Part shown: in pieces, positions 47,985-48,314 of the stretch
Layout: every line of letters begins with the position of its first letter
Numbering within the stretch: the first letter of the stretch is position 1
Assembly: GCA_019118605.1 (NCBI GenBank)
Contig: DWYP01000021.1
Location: 1 to 48,314 of the forward strand
Origin: Candidatus Alistipes faecavium
GTDB taxonomy: Bacteria > Bacteroidota > Bacteroidia > Bacteroidales > Rikenellaceae
Direction of reading: 5' to 3'
Length of the DNA stretch: 48,314 nucleotides
Program-made: the position numbers and the translations under genes
The notes under the pieces: model-generated
Told to the model about the DNA's origin: nothing
Database searches by the model: none
Seen by the model: the letters and a program-made list of their open reading frames with translations, nothing else

Positions 47985-48189
47985 TGATTATAAGTATTTA
48001 ATTTCCGGATTCAGTAATAAGATCACATTTTTATTTTGATTACTAAAATTACATTGTCGATAGCGGAATTAGTCGATTTAAAAATAGAGGCCTTCATTAA
48101 GTAGCTCTAATTCTTAAAATTATACGGTGTATTACTAGCTCTAAATATGGATTTTGTTTAAAAGTCTTACTTTATTCTCATTGTCGATA
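47985..48189. other. AT-rich gene-free stretch between the island and the insertion sequence
   Basis: No open frame or clear hairpin is seen. Two direct repeats stand out: CATTGTCGATA at 48052-48062 and 48179-48189, and TAGCTCTAA near 48103 and 48153. The second CATTGTCGATA copy ends where the putative insertion sequence begins. Confidence 0.5.
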
Positions 48190-48227
48190 CTGTTCCCAAA
48201 AGTGTGTCTGGAGAAGGATAAATAAAA

Positions 48228-48289
48228 AAGTCTACAGATTTTTTAGATTTGTATAGGGAATCAACAAAAAACTAAAAAAGAGTAGACTT
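48228..48289 (+). promoter_or_regulatory. transposase -7 element inside an inverted repeat that reaches the start codon
   Basis: TAGATTTG at 48244-48251 matches TAnnTTTG. AAGTCTAC at 48228-48235 is the exact reverse complement of GTAGACTT at 48282-48289, whose last base touches the ATG. Transcripts from the element's own promoter lack the left arm; read-through transcripts contain both. Confidence 0.5.
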
Positions 48290-48314
48290 ATGGTGTTGAC
48301 AAAGGAACAACTTT
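48290..48314 (+). CDS. probable transposase, first eight codons only
   Basis: ATG at 48290 opens a frame reading MVLTKEQL up to the window edge. The promoter, the inverted repeat and the terminal-repeat-like sequence upstream suggest a transposase. Too little is visible to assign a family from the protein. Confidence 0.4.

Larger units (their letters stand above)
48190..48314 (+). mobile_element. left end of a probable insertion sequence (IS256-like guess)
   Basis: CTGTTCCCAAAAGTGTGTCT near 48190 looks like a terminal inverted repeat of IS256-type elements in Bacteroidota, followed after about 100 bases by a short frame that starts at 48290. The exact left boundary and the family are uncertain because the right end lies outside the window. 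Confidence 0.4.

Overview
The window looks like the chromosome of a GC-rich member of the Bacteroidota, most likely Bacteroidales and possibly Alistipes. The assignment is inference. It rests on many promoters of the Bacteroidota type (TTTG, about 20 bases, then TAnnTTTG), lipoproteins and outer-membrane barrels of Bacteroidota families (BACON, DUF5723), an S16 protein with a long Ala/Glu tail, a serine-type sulfatase, GH29 and GH92 enzymes, and a GC content well above that of most Bacteroides.

Layout. 1-7 kb: the end of a GLUG-repeat surface protein, then a leftward group of exported enzymes (sulfatase, linear-amide hydrolase, GH29 fucosidase) with a tRNA-Ser between them. 7-17 kb: a DprA-like protein, tRNA-Phe, an acetyltransferase, Hsp20, CutC, a GH92 mannosidase, a flavodoxin-ferredoxin fusion, a Nudix hydrolase, a cysteine desulfidase and a secreted inositol-phosphate phosphatase. 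17-29 kb: housekeeping genes, namely waaA, a pepE-tyrA-yraN operon, an acpP-fabF-rnc-radC operon, two exported proteins, and a glyS-ruvX-def operon. 29-42 kb: ppdK, a degenerate phosphodiesterase next to a small XRE regulator, an 830-base field of palindromic repeats, the rpsP/rimM-mnmA cluster, tRNA-Arg, a lipoprotein/outer-membrane pair, uvrC, a probable SRP RNA and tRNA-Leu. 42-48.3 kb: an accessory island beside tRNA-Leu, with a probable structured RNA, two DNA methyltransferase genes, a DUF2971 gene and a GIY-YIG nuclease-helicase, ending in the left edge of an insertion sequence.

How the genes work together. The sulfatase, GH29 and GH92 enzymes suit growth on host glycans, but no SusC/SusD pair or regulator accompanies them here. 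The right-hand island reads as a restriction-modification-like defence system. Its most interesting feature is a sharp fall in GC inside the second methyltransferase gene, just at the catalytic NPPY motif. The fall continues through the DUF2971 gene and ends at the nuclease-helicase gene, as if the target-recognition half and DUF2971 had been exchanged as one cassette.

A second theme is repeated DNA. Several intergenic gaps hold degenerate tandem arrays. One such array has spread in frame into yraN, and there is also an unbroken 150-base pyrimidine tract. All function calls come from reading motifs; no database search was possible.
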